Of a stretch of 64,000 bases of DNA, positions 25,961-35,554 are shown one piece after another (positions within the stretch are counted from its first letter, which is position 1; each line of letters opens with the position of its first letter). A model generated the notes under the pieces. It was not told where the DNA came from and searched no databases. It was given only the letters and a program-made list of their open reading frames with translations. The stretch spans positions 124,001-188,000 of the forward strand of contig CAXXNY010000022.1 in assembly GCA_963674805.2 (NCBI GenBank). The letters run 5' to 3'. The stretch comes from CALMFG01 sp963674805 (lineage in GTDB: Bacteria; Bacillota; Clostridia; Christensenellales; CALMFG01). The position numbers and the translations under genes were made by a program.

Positions 25961-27445
25961 CTATCGAATGATATCCAATATCGCCATATTGGTTACGTCT
26001 TCGTCTTCCATTTCGCCCACAATCTGTCCATCCTTCATCACGATGACGCGGTTGCAGTTGACCACAACTTCTTCAAGGTCGTCCGAGATGATAATCACCG
26101 CAAGCCCCTGATTGGCGAGTTCGTGCATCAAATCATGAATATCCTGTTTGGCGCCGATATCAACACCAACCGTCGGTCCGTTAAGAATTAATATATCCAG
26201 ATCGTTGCTTAACCATTTTGAAAGCACAATTTTCTGCTGATTTCCGCCGGAAAGCGTCGAAGCCGCTTTTCTTGCATCATCGGTCGCGATGGAAAACTTG
26301 TCCACCCAAATGTTTGCATCGTCAAGAATGACGCCTTCTTTGATTAATCCAATCTGATTGGATAAGCGTTTTAATGATGCAAGCGTGATATTATCCGCAA
26401 TGGATTGGCGCAGGCACAAGCCTTCGGTGAGCCGGTCTTCCGGCACATATCCAATCTTCAGCTTCTGCGCCGTGATCGGTGAATTAATCCTTACCTTTTT
26501 CCCATTCAGATAAACTTTCCCGCTGTCCGGTTTTAGCAGGCCGAACAATGACAGTGCAAGTTCCGTACGCCCTGATCCGAGCAGGCCAGTGATGCCCAGT
26601 ATCTCGCCTTTTCTCAGTTCAAACGAAATATTATCATACTTCTTCAGCCGCGTTAGGTTCTTCACTTCAAGGACGGGTTCTTTGCTGATGTTTTTTGGTT
26701 CAAAATGCTTTTCCCTCAGCTCACGGCCTGTCATATAGTACGAGAACTCCTTGGGCGTAATCTCATCGACATTCCCCAAATAAACATTTTGCCCGTTACG
26801 CATAATCGCGATACTGTCGGCAATCTCAAAGATTTCTTCTGTTTTGTGGCTGATAAACATGACCGCGATATTTTTCTCTTTCAGCTTCTTAACCGTCCGG
26901 AAAAGCGCGTCCACTTCTTTTTTTGTAAGTGCCGTTGTCGGCTCGTCCATGATGATCAGCTTTGCATTAAAAAGAAGCGCCCGGCAAATCGCGATGAGCT
27001 GTTTGTCCGCAACACTAAGGTCACCCATTTTCGCATCCAAGTCAATATCATGACCGATTTTGCTTAGGGCCTCCTTAGCGGTTTCGTCCATACGCTTCTT
27101 GTTCACAAACCGTCTTTTGTCCGTGATCTCCGAGTTAATGGCGAGGTTTTCTCTCACTGTTAGGTTCGGAAAGATTGAGAGGTCCTGATAGATAACCTGA
27201 ATGCCAAGTCTTGTTGCCTCCGCAGGTGTAATTCTTTCAATGTGCTTCCCGCGATATAAGACGTCTCCGCCGTCCCGGGTGAAAACGCCGGAAATAATCT
27301 TGCACAGCGTGGATTTCCCGCTGCCGTTCTCGCCCGCCAGACACATCACCTGTCCCGGCTTAATCGCAAAGTCCACATTGTCCAGCGCATGTACACCGGA
27401 AAAAGACTTATCGATATTTTTCATTTCGAGTAAGTATTCAGACAT
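25961..27445 (-). CDS. Ribose-type twin-domain ABC ATPase with degenerate second Walker B
   Basis: The 494-residue RbsA-type ATPase starts at the ATG inside a longer TTG frame, downstream of AAAGGAAG. The first nucleotide domain has an intact Walker A (GENGSGKST) and Walker B (LIIMDEPTTAL). Its signature region is LSVADKQLIAI rather than LSxGxxQ. The second domain has the family's normal degenerate Walker A (GSGRTE) and an intact signature SGGNQQ, but its Walker B reads ILILNGPTVGVD, so both the Asp and catalytic Glu are lost. That leaves one competent composite ATP site. The locus C ATPase shows the same change while that of locus B does not. Confidence 0.93.
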   Translation of the reverse strand: MSEYLLEMKNIDKSFSGVHALDNVDFAIKPGQVMCLAGENGSGKSTLCKIISGVFTRDGGDVLYRGKHIERITPAEATRLGIQVIYQDLSIFPNLTVRENLAINSEITDKRRFVNKKRMDETAKEALSKIGHDIDLDAKMGDLSVADKQLIAICRALLFNAKLIIMDEPTTALTKKEVDALFRTVKKLKEKNIAVMFISHKTEEIFEIADSIAIMRNGQNVYLGNVDEITPKEFSYYMTGRELREKHFEPKNISKEPVLEVKNLTRLKKYDNISFELRKGEILGITGLLGSGRTELALSLFGLLKPDSGKVYLNGKKVRINSPITAQKLKIGYVPEDRLTEGLCLRQSIADNITLASLKRLSNQIGLIKEGVILDDANIWVDKFSIATDDARKAASTLSGGNQQKIVLSKWLSNDLDILILNGPTVGVDIGAKQDIHDLMHELANQGLAVIIISDDLEEVVVNCNRVIVMKDGQIVGEMEDEDVTNMAILDIIR

Positions 27446-27596
27446 TGATGACAAACTTCCTTTCAAAATAGTTCTACAGCAGACGCTGCAGATAAAGCTT
27501 TTATCTCAGCTGATTATGAAAAAAAACTATACGCTGTATATATCATATACTTTTTTTTCATAATAAGCTAGAAAGTAGTGTTGTGGTTAGAATTTA

Positions 27597-27625
27597 TTCG
27601 GCAGGAGCACATGGCTCCTGCCGAA
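27597..27625 (-). repeat. Intercistronic hairpin after the binding-protein gene (locus A)
   Basis: TTCGGCAGGAGC and GCTCCTGCCGAA form a perfect 12-base stem with a five-base loop between the binding-protein and ATPase genes. There is only a weak T-tract after it, so partial termination or protection of the upstream message is likely. This would give more binding protein than membrane components. Confidence 0.8.
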
Positions 27626-27666
27626 CTAGGAAAATCTAATAATGTGATTTTGCTTATCGTCTCACA

Positions 27667-28719
27667 TTAGAATGTGAAGCTGTCCACATTATCTTTAGTG
27701 ATCGCAATCCAGCCCTGTCCAATAACAACAGTACCGTCGATGGTCACGTCAGTATAACCGTCTACGCCTAAGTCAGAACCGGTCGCAACTGTTTCGCCTT
27801 CATAAAGCATAACAGCCAGATTCAGCATTGCCTTAGCTGCAACAGCCGGATCCCATAACGCAACAGCATTGAGAACGCCGTCATTCAAATAGTCGCGGGT
27901 TTCTGAAGGCAGAGCAACAGAAATAGCGAATACTTGACCGGTCAGACCGAGTTCATCAATTGCACGTGCAGCGCCCGGAGCGTCAAACGAAGAAGTTCCG
28001 AGGATACCCTTTAAGTTCGGATACTTTTTAAGTAATTCTTTTGTTTTCTGGTATGCGATTTCAGCATCGCTTTCAGATGATACGCGTTCGTCAGCAACCA
28101 AAGTCATGTTTGGATATGCTTCTACCTGACGCGCAACGCCAGCATCTGCCCAGTTCATGTGAGATTCGCTTGTCATGCTGCCAACCATGGTAACATATTC
28201 GCCTTCTTCACCCATCTGTTTAGCTAATTCGTCCATCATGAATGCGCCTAAGCCTGCTTCTGAGAATGCTTCAACGTCATAATCAACGTTAACCATACCT
28301 GAAGCTTCGGTTGCAATAACGATGATGCCTTTATCACGAGCTTCTTTACAGATGTTTTCGCAAGCATCCGGATCAAGCGGTGAGAAACATAGAATATCGA
28401 TATCCTGAGCAACAAGGTCAGTCATGATTTGAACCTGAGCCGCTGCATCGATTTCAGTCGGTCCCTGATATTTAACATCGATGCCGTTTTCTTCAGCCCA
28501 TTCCATTACGCCGCCATCACGTACATAATCCCACCATGCTTGTCCGATAACCTTCGGAACAAACGCAATAACGGGGACGTCCTCTTCAACTGCAGCCGGT
28601 TCAGCAGCAGCTTCTGTTGATTCTGCAGCTTCAGAAGCAGCCGGTTCAGCTGTTTTTGCACATGCTGCAAAGCTGAATACCATCACTATGACTAGTGCCA
28701 TTACGATAAGTTTCTTCAT
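27667..28719 (-). CDS. Sugar-binding lipoprotein of ribose-type ABC importer (locus A)
   Basis: The 350-residue protein has a lipoprotein signal peptide (lipobox SFAAC) followed by a Glu/Ala-rich linker and a periplasmic-binding type 1 fold. Sequence such as VPVIAFVPKVIGQAWWDYVRD, LGTSSFDAPGAARAIDELG and ALWDPAVAAKAML resembles the RhaS/LsrB group. It would be anchored to the outer face of the membrane and capture a sugar for the importer. It is similar over its whole length to the locus C binding protein, so the two arose by duplication. AAGGAGG precedes the ATG. Confidence 0.92.
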   Translation of the reverse strand: MKKLIVMALVIVMVFSFAACAKTAEPAASEAAESTEAAAEPAAVEEDVPVIAFVPKVIGQAWWDYVRDGGVMEWAEENGIDVKYQGPTEIDAAAQVQIMTDLVAQDIDILCFSPLDPDACENICKEARDKGIIVIATEASGMVNVDYDVEAFSEAGLGAFMMDELAKQMGEEGEYVTMVGSMTSESHMNWADAGVARQVEAYPNMTLVADERVSSESDAEIAYQKTKELLKKYPNLKGILGTSSFDAPGAARAIDELGLTGQVFAISVALPSETRDYLNDGVLNAVALWDPAVAAKAMLNLAVMLYEGETVATGSDLGVDGYTDVTIDGTVVIGQGWIAITKDNVDSFTF

Positions 28720-28802
28720 TTTTTTTCCTCCTTTATAATGATTCTGCTGTTTTGCAGAAATAACAACTCATATTGAAAGAATGTTGCGGATTTACCGCTG
28801 AA

Positions 28803-30566
28803 TTATCTGCCGTAAATTGCGCCGTATGTTTGGCAAGCCCTGTAATCGGCGCCCTCTTTGTCCTGCGTGCCGAATGACGACCAGCTTGCGGGTCTGAAAA
28901 TCTCGCCGTCTTCAACATTATGCATATTGACCGGGATTCTCAGCATTGAAGCCAATGTAATCAGGTCTGCGCCGATATGCCCCGCTGAGATTGCGCCGTG
29001 GTTGGCGCCCCAGTTTGCCATTACGCTGTATACGTCTTTAAATGCATCTTTCCCTGTCAGCCGCGGTGCGAACCATGTAGTCGGCCATGTCGGGTCGGTT
29101 CTATCCGTTAAAATTTTGTTTACATCCTCTTCCAGTTCAACGGTATAGCCTTCTGCCAATTGCAGAACAGGTCCGATGCCTTTAACCATATTGATGCGGG
29201 ACATGGTTACCGGCATCCCGCCTTTTGTATAAAACAGTGAGGAGAAGCCGCCGCCGCGGAAATATCCAAGATCCGCCGGGCACCATTCGGTTGCTTCGAG
29301 GCACTTTTTCATTTCATCGTCAGTGATTTCCCAATACGGTTTCATTGTCGGGTTGCCGTCTTTGTCCGATTGCTGTCCGCTGGCATCCAGCGTCGTTGCG
29401 CCGGAATTAATCAGGTGGATAATTCCGTTTTCAGCAAGTCCGGTTAACGGTTTTCCGGTAACGCGTTTGACCGCTTCGGGTGACCAGTAGGTTCTGACGT
29501 CACTGAACATCTGCGCTGAGTTTGTCAGCAGTTTCCCAAAGAGCATGGATACCGCATTCAGCGAGTCATTCTCCGTCGCCATAATATAAGGTTTGCGCAG
29601 GCCGTTCCAGTCAAACGACGAGCAAAGAATCGCTTCTAAAAAGTCTGCATTTGGGAAATGGTCGGTCCACTGGCGCTGTCCCTGAAAACCAGCTGCAATC
29701 GCGTTGTGGCCTTTTGCTTCTTCGGAGAACCCAAGCTTTTCCAGCTCCGGATTACCGTTCATCAGGTCTTTTGCGATCAGTGCGCACTTAACGACAAATT
29801 CCCACTGTTTATCTTTTTCTTCACGTGACGCAGGCTCGGCATTTTTATCCCGGCCTTCTTTACAGCTTGTTTTTACCCACGCCAGTGCTTTTTCGAATTC
29901 CTTCGGATCAAAGATACCTTCTTCAATTCTTCTGATATATTCAACCATATCCACCTGTTCGGTTCTGATGCCAAGATAATTCTGGAAGAACAGGTCGTCA
30001 ACCTTTGATCCCGCAATACCCATTGAGACATTACCGCAGGCCAGATATGATTTGCCTTTCATTTCGCCGACTGCAACCGCCGCTCTAGCAAAGCGGAGGA
30101 TTTTTTCAGCCACATCGTCAGGAATCGATTTGTCATCGCTGTCCTGAACGTCTTTGCCGTAAATACCGAAAGCGGGCAAGCCTCTTTGCGCGTGGCTTGC
30201 TAATACGGCTGCAAGATAAACGGCCCCCGGCCGTTCTGTTCCGTTAAATCCCCATATGGCTTTTGGAATCATCGGATCCATGTCCATGGTCTCCGATCCA
30301 TAGCACCAACATGGCGTAACCGTTAAAGACGCGCACACACCGGCACGGCTGAATTTTTCAGCACATGCAGCGGCCTCTGCAACTCTGCCTATCGTCGAGT
30401 CCGCAATAATACACTCAATTGCATTTCCGTCAGAATCTTTGAGATTCTCAGAAATCAGCTTTGCTGCGGATCTTGCCATATCCATTGTCTGTTCTTCTAA
30501 GCCGGCACGTACGCTTAGGCTTCCTTCTCTTGCGTCTATCGTTGGTCTTATTCCGATTATTGCCAT
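28803..30566 (-). CDS. fucI: L-fucose isomerase
   Basis: The 587-residue protein matches the family length (about 590) and sequence from end to end: GIRPTIDAREGSLSVRAGLEEQTM at the N-terminus, TPCWCYGSETMDMDP, GIYGKDVQDSDDKSIPDDVAEKI, and a metal-binding C-terminal half with AWVKTSCKEG, ATENDSLNA and GANHGAISAGHIGADLI. FucI converts L-fucose (and D-arabinose) to the ketose. It heads the 12-gene locus-A operon, with AGGAGG before the ATG, and is divergent from the fusion regulator. Confidence 0.95.
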   Translation of the reverse strand: MAIIGIRPTIDAREGSLSVRAGLEEQTMDMARSAAKLISENLKDSDGNAIECIIADSTIGRVAEAAACAEKFSRAGVCASLTVTPCWCYGSETMDMDPMIPKAIWGFNGTERPGAVYLAAVLASHAQRGLPAFGIYGKDVQDSDDKSIPDDVAEKILRFARAAVAVGEMKGKSYLACGNVSMGIAGSKVDDLFFQNYLGIRTEQVDMVEYIRRIEEGIFDPKEFEKALAWVKTSCKEGRDKNAEPASREEKDKQWEFVVKCALIAKDLMNGNPELEKLGFSEEAKGHNAIAAGFQGQRQWTDHFPNADFLEAILCSSFDWNGLRKPYIMATENDSLNAVSMLFGKLLTNSAQMFSDVRTYWSPEAVKRVTGKPLTGLAENGIIHLINSGATTLDASGQQSDKDGNPTMKPYWEITDDEMKKCLEATEWCPADLGYFRGGGFSSLFYTKGGMPVTMSRINMVKGIGPVLQLAEGYTVELEEDVNKILTDRTDPTWPTTWFAPRLTGKDAFKDVYSVMANWGANHGAISAGHIGADLITLASMLRIPVNMHNVEDGEIFRPASWSSFGTQDKEGADYRACQTYGAIYGR

Positions 30567-30704
30567 GTTACTACCTCCTAGACATCTATAATCATATATA
30601 CGTTTTAAAAAGTTTTTTTACAGCTATAAACTCATTTAACACCATTTTATGATAACTTGCTAGAAAAAAGTTCCATGTTTTTTGTTTTTTTAGAATCGGT
30701 TCAT

Positions 30705-30733
30705 TTGCTTTTTTTTCTATTTTATATTATGAT
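30705..30733 (+). promoter_or_regulatory. Promoter of the LacI fusion regulator gene
   Basis: TTGCTT (30705-30710) and TATGAT (30728-30733) are separated by 17 bases, with the ATG 24 bases downstream of the -10 box. A TTATGATAA copy overlaps the -10 and another lies 80 bases upstream (30647-30655); the second could be an operator or chance. The minus-strand promoter of fucI must also lie in this 190-base gap but I could not assign it. Confidence 0.45.
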
Positions 30734-30756
30734 AATGGCAAATTAGGGGGGTTTTT

Positions 30757-33048
30757 ATGGCTACTATATACGATGTTGCCCAAAAAGCCGGTGTTGCAAT
30801 CAGCACTGTTTCCAACTATTTAAACAATAAATATATCAGTCCGGAGCGAAGAAAGTCGATTCAAGAGGCGATTGAAGCGCTTAATTATGTGCCAAGCCAG
30901 TCGGCAAAACGGCTTAAAACCAAGACCAGCAATCAAATCGCCGTTATACTCCCCAGTATAGAAGAACGTGTATTTGCCGAAATATTAACCGGTGCGCTTG
31001 AACCGTTAAAGCAAAGCGGGTATAATCCGGTTTTATATTTAACTGATGATATTGACATCGAAGAAGAGAACGCCCTCAAAGAATGTTTATCGTCCGATTA
31101 CGCCGGCGTTATCCTGTGCACCTGCAATCCGGGCGCCTCTGAATTGTTCACTTTGATACTCAAGCGCATGCCGCTCGTTTTTGTGCTGCGCAAGCCGACG
31201 CGTATTCAAAACGCTAATTTTATCGCTTTTAACGACGAAGAAACCATCAATAACATCACCAGCTTCTTTCTTAGGAACGGCCACGAGGACATTGTTTTAT
31301 TGACCGGTCCTTTAGAGTATTCTAACGAGCTGGCCTCCGCCAACGGCTTTAGAAATGCCTTCATTGAGGCAAAGATGCCGGCCGGTAAAATCGTCAGTTT
31401 GCCTTCCTCAAAGGCGGACATCTTTAACCGGCTGATGCATACGCTGACCGAACACCCAATCCCAAAACTGATCATTTCCACTTCTACAAAAATATCGGCC
31501 GGGCTCTTAGAAGCGATAAACCTGCGAGGGGTTGGCCTAAACATGGATGTCAATGTTATTGCGCTAAGCGAGGACAGTTGGCTGAATTCCGGCAGCCAGC
31601 TGCAGGCAATGCAGACAAACCGTCCGGCAAAAAAGCTCGGTACGCTTGCCGCAGAAACTTTGGCCGAAAATATCAAGAGCAAAAAATCATTTGAGTTCAT
31701 CGTCAGACAATTACAGGATGAATTTAAGTATTCGCGTCTCCGGCAGATTGACGAGAACTTAAAGCGCTTCACATCTGTTCCGATTACACCGACATACACA
31801 AAAAAAATAAGGGTGTTACTGGCACAGAACGACAACATATCCGACACCATCAAATACATTCTGCCGAATTTCCGCAACCTCGCCAATGTCGATGTTGAAT
31901 TGGAAACGCTTCCGCAGACAGAAATCTACACCGAACTGATGGCCGTAAAAAATGAGCAAAAGAGTGACTATGATCTGTTTGCCATTGACGTGCCCTGGCT
32001 TGCTTTTTTTGCCCAAAACAACTGCTTAATGGACCTTAGCGATGTGTTCAATCCGGGGACACTCAACAGTGCGTTCAGCCCGGATACATTGCAGCGGTTT
32101 GGAAAATATCAGGAAAGGCTTTACGGTCTGCCGTATTTGAACGCGACACAACTGCTTTATTATCGAAAAGACTTATTTGAAGACAGCAAGTATCAAAAAG
32201 AATTCAGCAATGTTTTTGATAAACCGTTGGAAGTGCCGAAAACATGGTTTGACTATAATCTGATCGCAAAGTTCTTTACCAAAAAATATAACCCAAAATC
32301 GCCGCTGGAATACGGAACCTCGATTACCCAGGGATTCCATGAAGGTCTGATGGGCGAGCTCTATCCGAGAATGTGGTCTTACGGCGGAACAGTATTTGAC
32401 CGCCACGGGCGTGTACATCTTTACAGCAACGAGAACATTGCGGCTTTTAAGTCGATGGTTGTCAGTTTAAAGTGCTGCGATCCAAATATTGAAAGAATCA
32501 ACGCGTACGAAAAAACCAAACAATTTGCCCAGGGCAAGACTGCGGTTATCATCACTTATCACCATCATGCGTGCGTTATTTCCGATCGCTCCATCTCAAC
32601 CATACAGGGTAAGGTCGGTTATGATTTCATTCCGGGCAAAACACCCATTCTTGCCGGCTGGTCAATGGGCATCAACCAGTATACAAAAAATGCCGAGCCG
32701 GCGGTGACTTTCTTAAAATGGCTGTTGTCGATGCAGTCTTCTATCTCTTACACCGTGCTTGGCGGTATCTCGGCGCGTGAAAATACTTATTATAATTCTG
32801 ACTTATTAAAACTCTATCCATGGTTCAGCCTCGTGCCTGAGTCTTCATTAAACGCCATGCCGCGAAATACGCCGCTGATTAATAACCGTATTTTGGTTTC
32901 TGAAGCGCAGGTAGAAGTTATTCTGGCGAACGTCATCTTTTCCCACCTGAACGACAAAACGCCTATCGAAAACGGGCTTGCCAAGGCTGAAGAAGAGATT
33001 AAAATGCTTTGCGCATCATCCGGCTATCAGGAGCCGACACTAATCTAA
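30757..33048 (+). CDS. LacI-type regulator fused to an extracellular-binding-protein-like domain
   Basis: The 763-residue protein is twice the normal LacI length. Residues 1-50 are a LacI helix-turn-helix (TIYDVAQKAGVAISTVSNYLNN), 60-335 a LacI-type periplasmic-binding fold (IAVILPSIEERVFAEIL, VNVIALSED), and 350-755 a family 1 solute-binding (MalE-like) domain with YQERLYGLPYLNATQLLYYRKDLFE and WSYGGTVFDRHGRVHLYSNEN. There is no signal peptide, so both ligand domains act in the cytoplasm. I infer a transcription factor that reads two ligands, perhaps an imported mono- or oligosaccharide and a product. It is divergent from the locus-A operon and probably controls it. Confidence 0.88.
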   Translation: MATIYDVAQKAGVAISTVSNYLNNKYISPERRKSIQEAIEALNYVPSQSAKRLKTKTSNQIAVILPSIEERVFAEILTGALEPLKQSGYNPVLYLTDDIDIEEENALKECLSSDYAGVILCTCNPGASELFTLILKRMPLVFVLRKPTRIQNANFIAFNDEETINNITSFFLRNGHEDIVLLTGPLEYSNELASANGFRNAFIEAKMPAGKIVSLPSSKADIFNRLMHTLTEHPIPKLIISTSTKISAGLLEAINLRGVGLNMDVNVIALSEDSWLNSGSQLQAMQTNRPAKKLGTLAAETLAENIKSKKSFEFIVRQLQDEFKYSRLRQIDENLKRFTSVPITPTYTKKIRVLLAQNDNISDTIKYILPNFRNLANVDVELETLPQTEIYTELMAVKNEQKSDYDLFAIDVPWLAFFAQNNCLMDLSDVFNPGTLNSAFSPDTLQRFGKYQERLYGLPYLNATQLLYYRKDLFEDSKYQKEFSNVFDKPLEVPKTWFDYNLIAKFFTKKYNPKSPLEYGTSITQGFHEGLMGELYPRMWSYGGTVFDRHGRVHLYSNENIAAFKSMVVSLKCCDPNIERINAYEKTKQFAQGKTAVIITYHHHACVISDRSISTIQGKVGYDFIPGKTPILAGWSMGINQYTKNAEPAVTFLKWLLSMQSSISYTVLGGISARENTYYNSDLLKLYPWFSLVPESSLNAMPRNTPLINNRILVSEAQVEVILANVIFSHLNDKTPIENGLAKAEEEIKMLCASSGYQEPTLI

Positions 33049-33062
33049 AACCATTAAAAGTA

Positions 33063-33089
33063 AAACGCGCACCAATCCGGTACGCGTTT
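33063..33089. terminator. Bidirectional intrinsic terminator
   Basis: AAACGCG-C-ACC pairs with GGT-A-CGCGTTT around an AATCC loop, with one mismatch. A short T-rich stretch follows on both strands. It ends the fusion regulator transcript and can also end the locus-B operon coming from the right. Confidence 0.7.
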
Positions 33090-33252
33090 CATTAAATATT
33101 CGGGCCAGCCTTTTGGCAAGAGGAATGAGAGTCAAACCCACATGGAGGATCATCCCCACAGCCCTAATAAAACATATTCCCCTATATTCGTATCAGAATA
33201 AATTCTTAATCTTCGTTTTGCTCCGCCTTATTAAACTGCCGATCCAAGCGTA

Positions 33253-34209
33253 CTAAGCCTTATTGCGGATTAGCTTAAGGGCTTCTTCTTCCGTCGGCAT
33301 TGCGGGAATGCCGCCTTTTTTAGTCGCGCACAGCGCGCCTACGGCATTTGCAAACTGAACGGTTTCGCTCATCTTTCTTGTGGTTTGATATAGTGTTTGA
33401 TAGAGCACCGCACCCATAAACGCATCGCCGCATCCGGTTGTATCGACTGCTTCAACGCTGAACGCAGGCACAAATCCGTGATTGTCCTGTCCGGCGAAAT
33501 AGTATGCGCCCTGTTCGCCCATCGTGACAAATACCTTTTTACATCCCGATTCCCATACCGTCTTAGCAGCCTTCTCGATATCACTGTATCCGGTCAATAA
33601 CTCCGCTTCCTCTTCGGACATTTTAACGATATCCGCATATTTCAGGCCTTCCTTCATCCAATATAATGCGGTTTTTTCGTTCTCCCAGAGTAACGGCCGA
33701 TAGTTGGGATCATAGGAAATCATCTTTCCCTTTTTCTTTGCATACTTTAATACGTATTGTAACGTATCCCTGACCGGATTATCCGTGAAAGACAGTGATC
33801 CAAAGTGAACCATTTTAGAGCGGTCAATCAGTGAAAGATCAATGTCCTTCTTTGTCAGCTGCGTATCCGCACCCGGATCTCTCAGGAAGGAAAACGAACG
33901 CTCTCCGTTGCTTTCAAGATGCACAAAAGCCATCGTCGTGTGTGTATCACCTGTGAATGAGAGCCCGGTATTCCCAATACCTGCGTTAACGAGCACCTGG
34001 TTCAGAAACCCGCCGAAGTTGTCTTCCCCGACCTTTCCGATAAATTCGGTTCGGGCTCCCAGTCTGTTAATCGCCGCCAGGCAATTAACCGGTGCGCCGC
34101 CCGGGTTCATCTCAAAAAGCGGATTCCCATTTCCTCCGGTTCCGCTCGGGCTGAAATCAATCAGTAATTCGCCAAGCGCAACGACATCAATATCACTTTT
34201 TTTAACCAT
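33253..34209 (-). CDS. PfkB-family sugar kinase (fructokinase-like)
   Basis: The 318-residue ribokinase-fold kinase has the N-terminal substrate motif GGAPVNCLAAINRLG and the C-terminal anion-hole and catalytic motif DTTGCGDAFMGA. It reads like bacterial fructokinases (LGELLIDFSPSG; FVHLESNGERSFSFLRDPGAD). It uses ATP to phosphorylate a ketose or its phosphate. It is the last gene of locus B, which also has an FGGY kinase and a class II aldolase. A second phosphorylation before aldol cleavage is therefore one possible role. Confidence 0.88.
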   Translation of the reverse strand: MVKKSDIDVVALGELLIDFSPSGTGGNGNPLFEMNPGGAPVNCLAAINRLGARTEFIGKVGEDNFGGFLNQVLVNAGIGNTGLSFTGDTHTTMAFVHLESNGERSFSFLRDPGADTQLTKKDIDLSLIDRSKMVHFGSLSFTDNPVRDTLQYVLKYAKKKGKMISYDPNYRPLLWENEKTALYWMKEGLKYADIVKMSEEEAELLTGYSDIEKAAKTVWESGCKKVFVTMGEQGAYYFAGQDNHGFVPAFSVEAVDTTGCGDAFMGAVLYQTLYQTTRKMSETVQFANAVGALCATKKGGIPAMPTEEEALKLIRNKA

Positions 34210-34328
34210 CCGAAAACTCCTTATGCTGCAGTCAGCACAATCGCTTCATGCTTACCAGCCAGACACATCATTGCTCACATTTATCATTATCTTTCTTCCG
34301 CTCAAATACCTTATGGGAAACAATTTGC

Positions 34329-35531
34329 TTACTTCCGGCTTAGCTTGGGCTTGTTCTTTTTATTCGCCGATAAGTAAAACGCGATCATTACCAGCACGAC
34401 CGCTGCCGTAATATAATAGGCAGAAGCTTGAATTGTGTTATCCACCACCACACTGGCGAGCAACGGTACCAATGCACCGCCTAGCCCGCTGAAGGCCATC
34501 ATCATATTGAGCGACTGTCCGTTTGAAGCCGATTGGTTCTTTGCCGTTGTATCCATAATCATCGGCCATAACGGACCGCATCCGAATCCACTCAATGCGA
34601 AAAAGACGATTTTCGCCGTATGGTTTGGTACCAACATCGCGCCGATTACTGAAACAAATATCAGTGCCGATAATCCGATAAACTTCTTCTTTGGGTCGAT
34701 ATTAATGATACCCGACAAGAACCTCGAAGGGATCATCGCGCCCCAGAAGAGCGATAATGCCAGCGCACTTAACTGCGGTGCACCCTGAGATAACTCAAAG
34801 TAGCTGTCAGCAAAATTTGCAATCGTATTTTCGATTCCAACATACATGAAGATTGAGATTGCAAGCAATACGAGTATCGCACTTTTAAACAGCTTTCCGA
34901 CGCTGATGTTGTCATGCTCGGGATTCCCATGCCCCTTGTCATACTGGTGTTTTGTCAGGGTGAACAGCACAATCATCACCAGGAATACAGCGCCAATATA
35001 AAGATATAAATCTTTAAAATAAACGCCGTGGTTAATCATGGCCTGTGCGGCCAACGGCCCGCATAACGCCCCGACGCTGAATGCCACCTGTGAAAAGTTG
35101 ATGTGCTTTGAGAAGTCCTCAAAAAACTCATCCGCTAATACAGCCGACATTGTCCCTTCCGTCACAGCGAACCCGGCGCCGATTGCCAAAATAGCAACCA
35201 GGAAAACAGTAAACGCCTGGGTAATGCCGGCAAACGCCATCCCCAAAACCATCACCGTCATCATAATCAGTATGAGTTTTTTCTTGCCGATTTTGTCACA
35301 CAGCCCGCCAAGTAAAAGCGGAGACAGCGAGATTCCGATGTGCTGCAGTGCAATCAAAACCCCCATCATGGTAATGCTGAGATTAAAAAACTGTGCGGCG
35401 CTCAAAACTGTATATTGATAAACCGAAATATAAACACCTAACATGCCAATCGTAAAATAGGAAACGAATATAATCAGTTTCCTATTGAGGTTGGATGATA
35501 ACTCGCTTTTTGTTGCGCGTTCCTTGTTCAT
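34329..35531 (-). CDS. Major facilitator superfamily transporter
   Basis: The 400-residue protein has twelve predicted transmembrane segments and the MFS loop 2-3 motif (GGLCDKIGKKKLIL). It is probably a sugar or metabolite permease or exporter of the plasma membrane. I see no motif that fixes the substrate. It starts 23 bases after the deacetylase-like gene, with GAGGAG before the ATG, and so belongs to the locus-B operon. Confidence 0.88.
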   Translation of the reverse strand: MNKERATKSELSSNLNRKLIIFVSYFTIGMLGVYISVYQYTVLSAAQFFNLSITMMGVLIALQHIGISLSPLLLGGLCDKIGKKKLILIMMTVMVLGMAFAGITQAFTVFLVAILAIGAGFAVTEGTMSAVLADEFFEDFSKHINFSQVAFSVGALCGPLAAQAMINHGVYFKDLYLYIGAVFLVMIVLFTLTKHQYDKGHGNPEHDNISVGKLFKSAILVLLAISIFMYVGIENTIANFADSYFELSQGAPQLSALALSLFWGAMIPSRFLSGIINIDPKKKFIGLSALIFVSVIGAMLVPNHTAKIVFFALSGFGCGPLWPMIMDTTAKNQSASNGQSLNMMMAFSGLGGALVPLLASVVVDNTIQASAYYITAAVVLVMIAFYLSANKKNKPKLSRK

Positions 35532-35554
35532 CTAGTCATCTCCTCAAGTTAATT

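Noticed and set aside
31206..31886. A 226-codon open frame on the minus strand
   Set aside because: It lies opposite the LacI fusion regulator and reads as low-information Ser/Phe-rich sequence.
30757..33048. The regulator as two genes joined by a sequencing error
   Set aside because: The reading frame is continuous, the linker near residue 340 has no ribosome binding site or start, and the binding-protein half lacks a signal peptide, so a genuine fusion is more likely.
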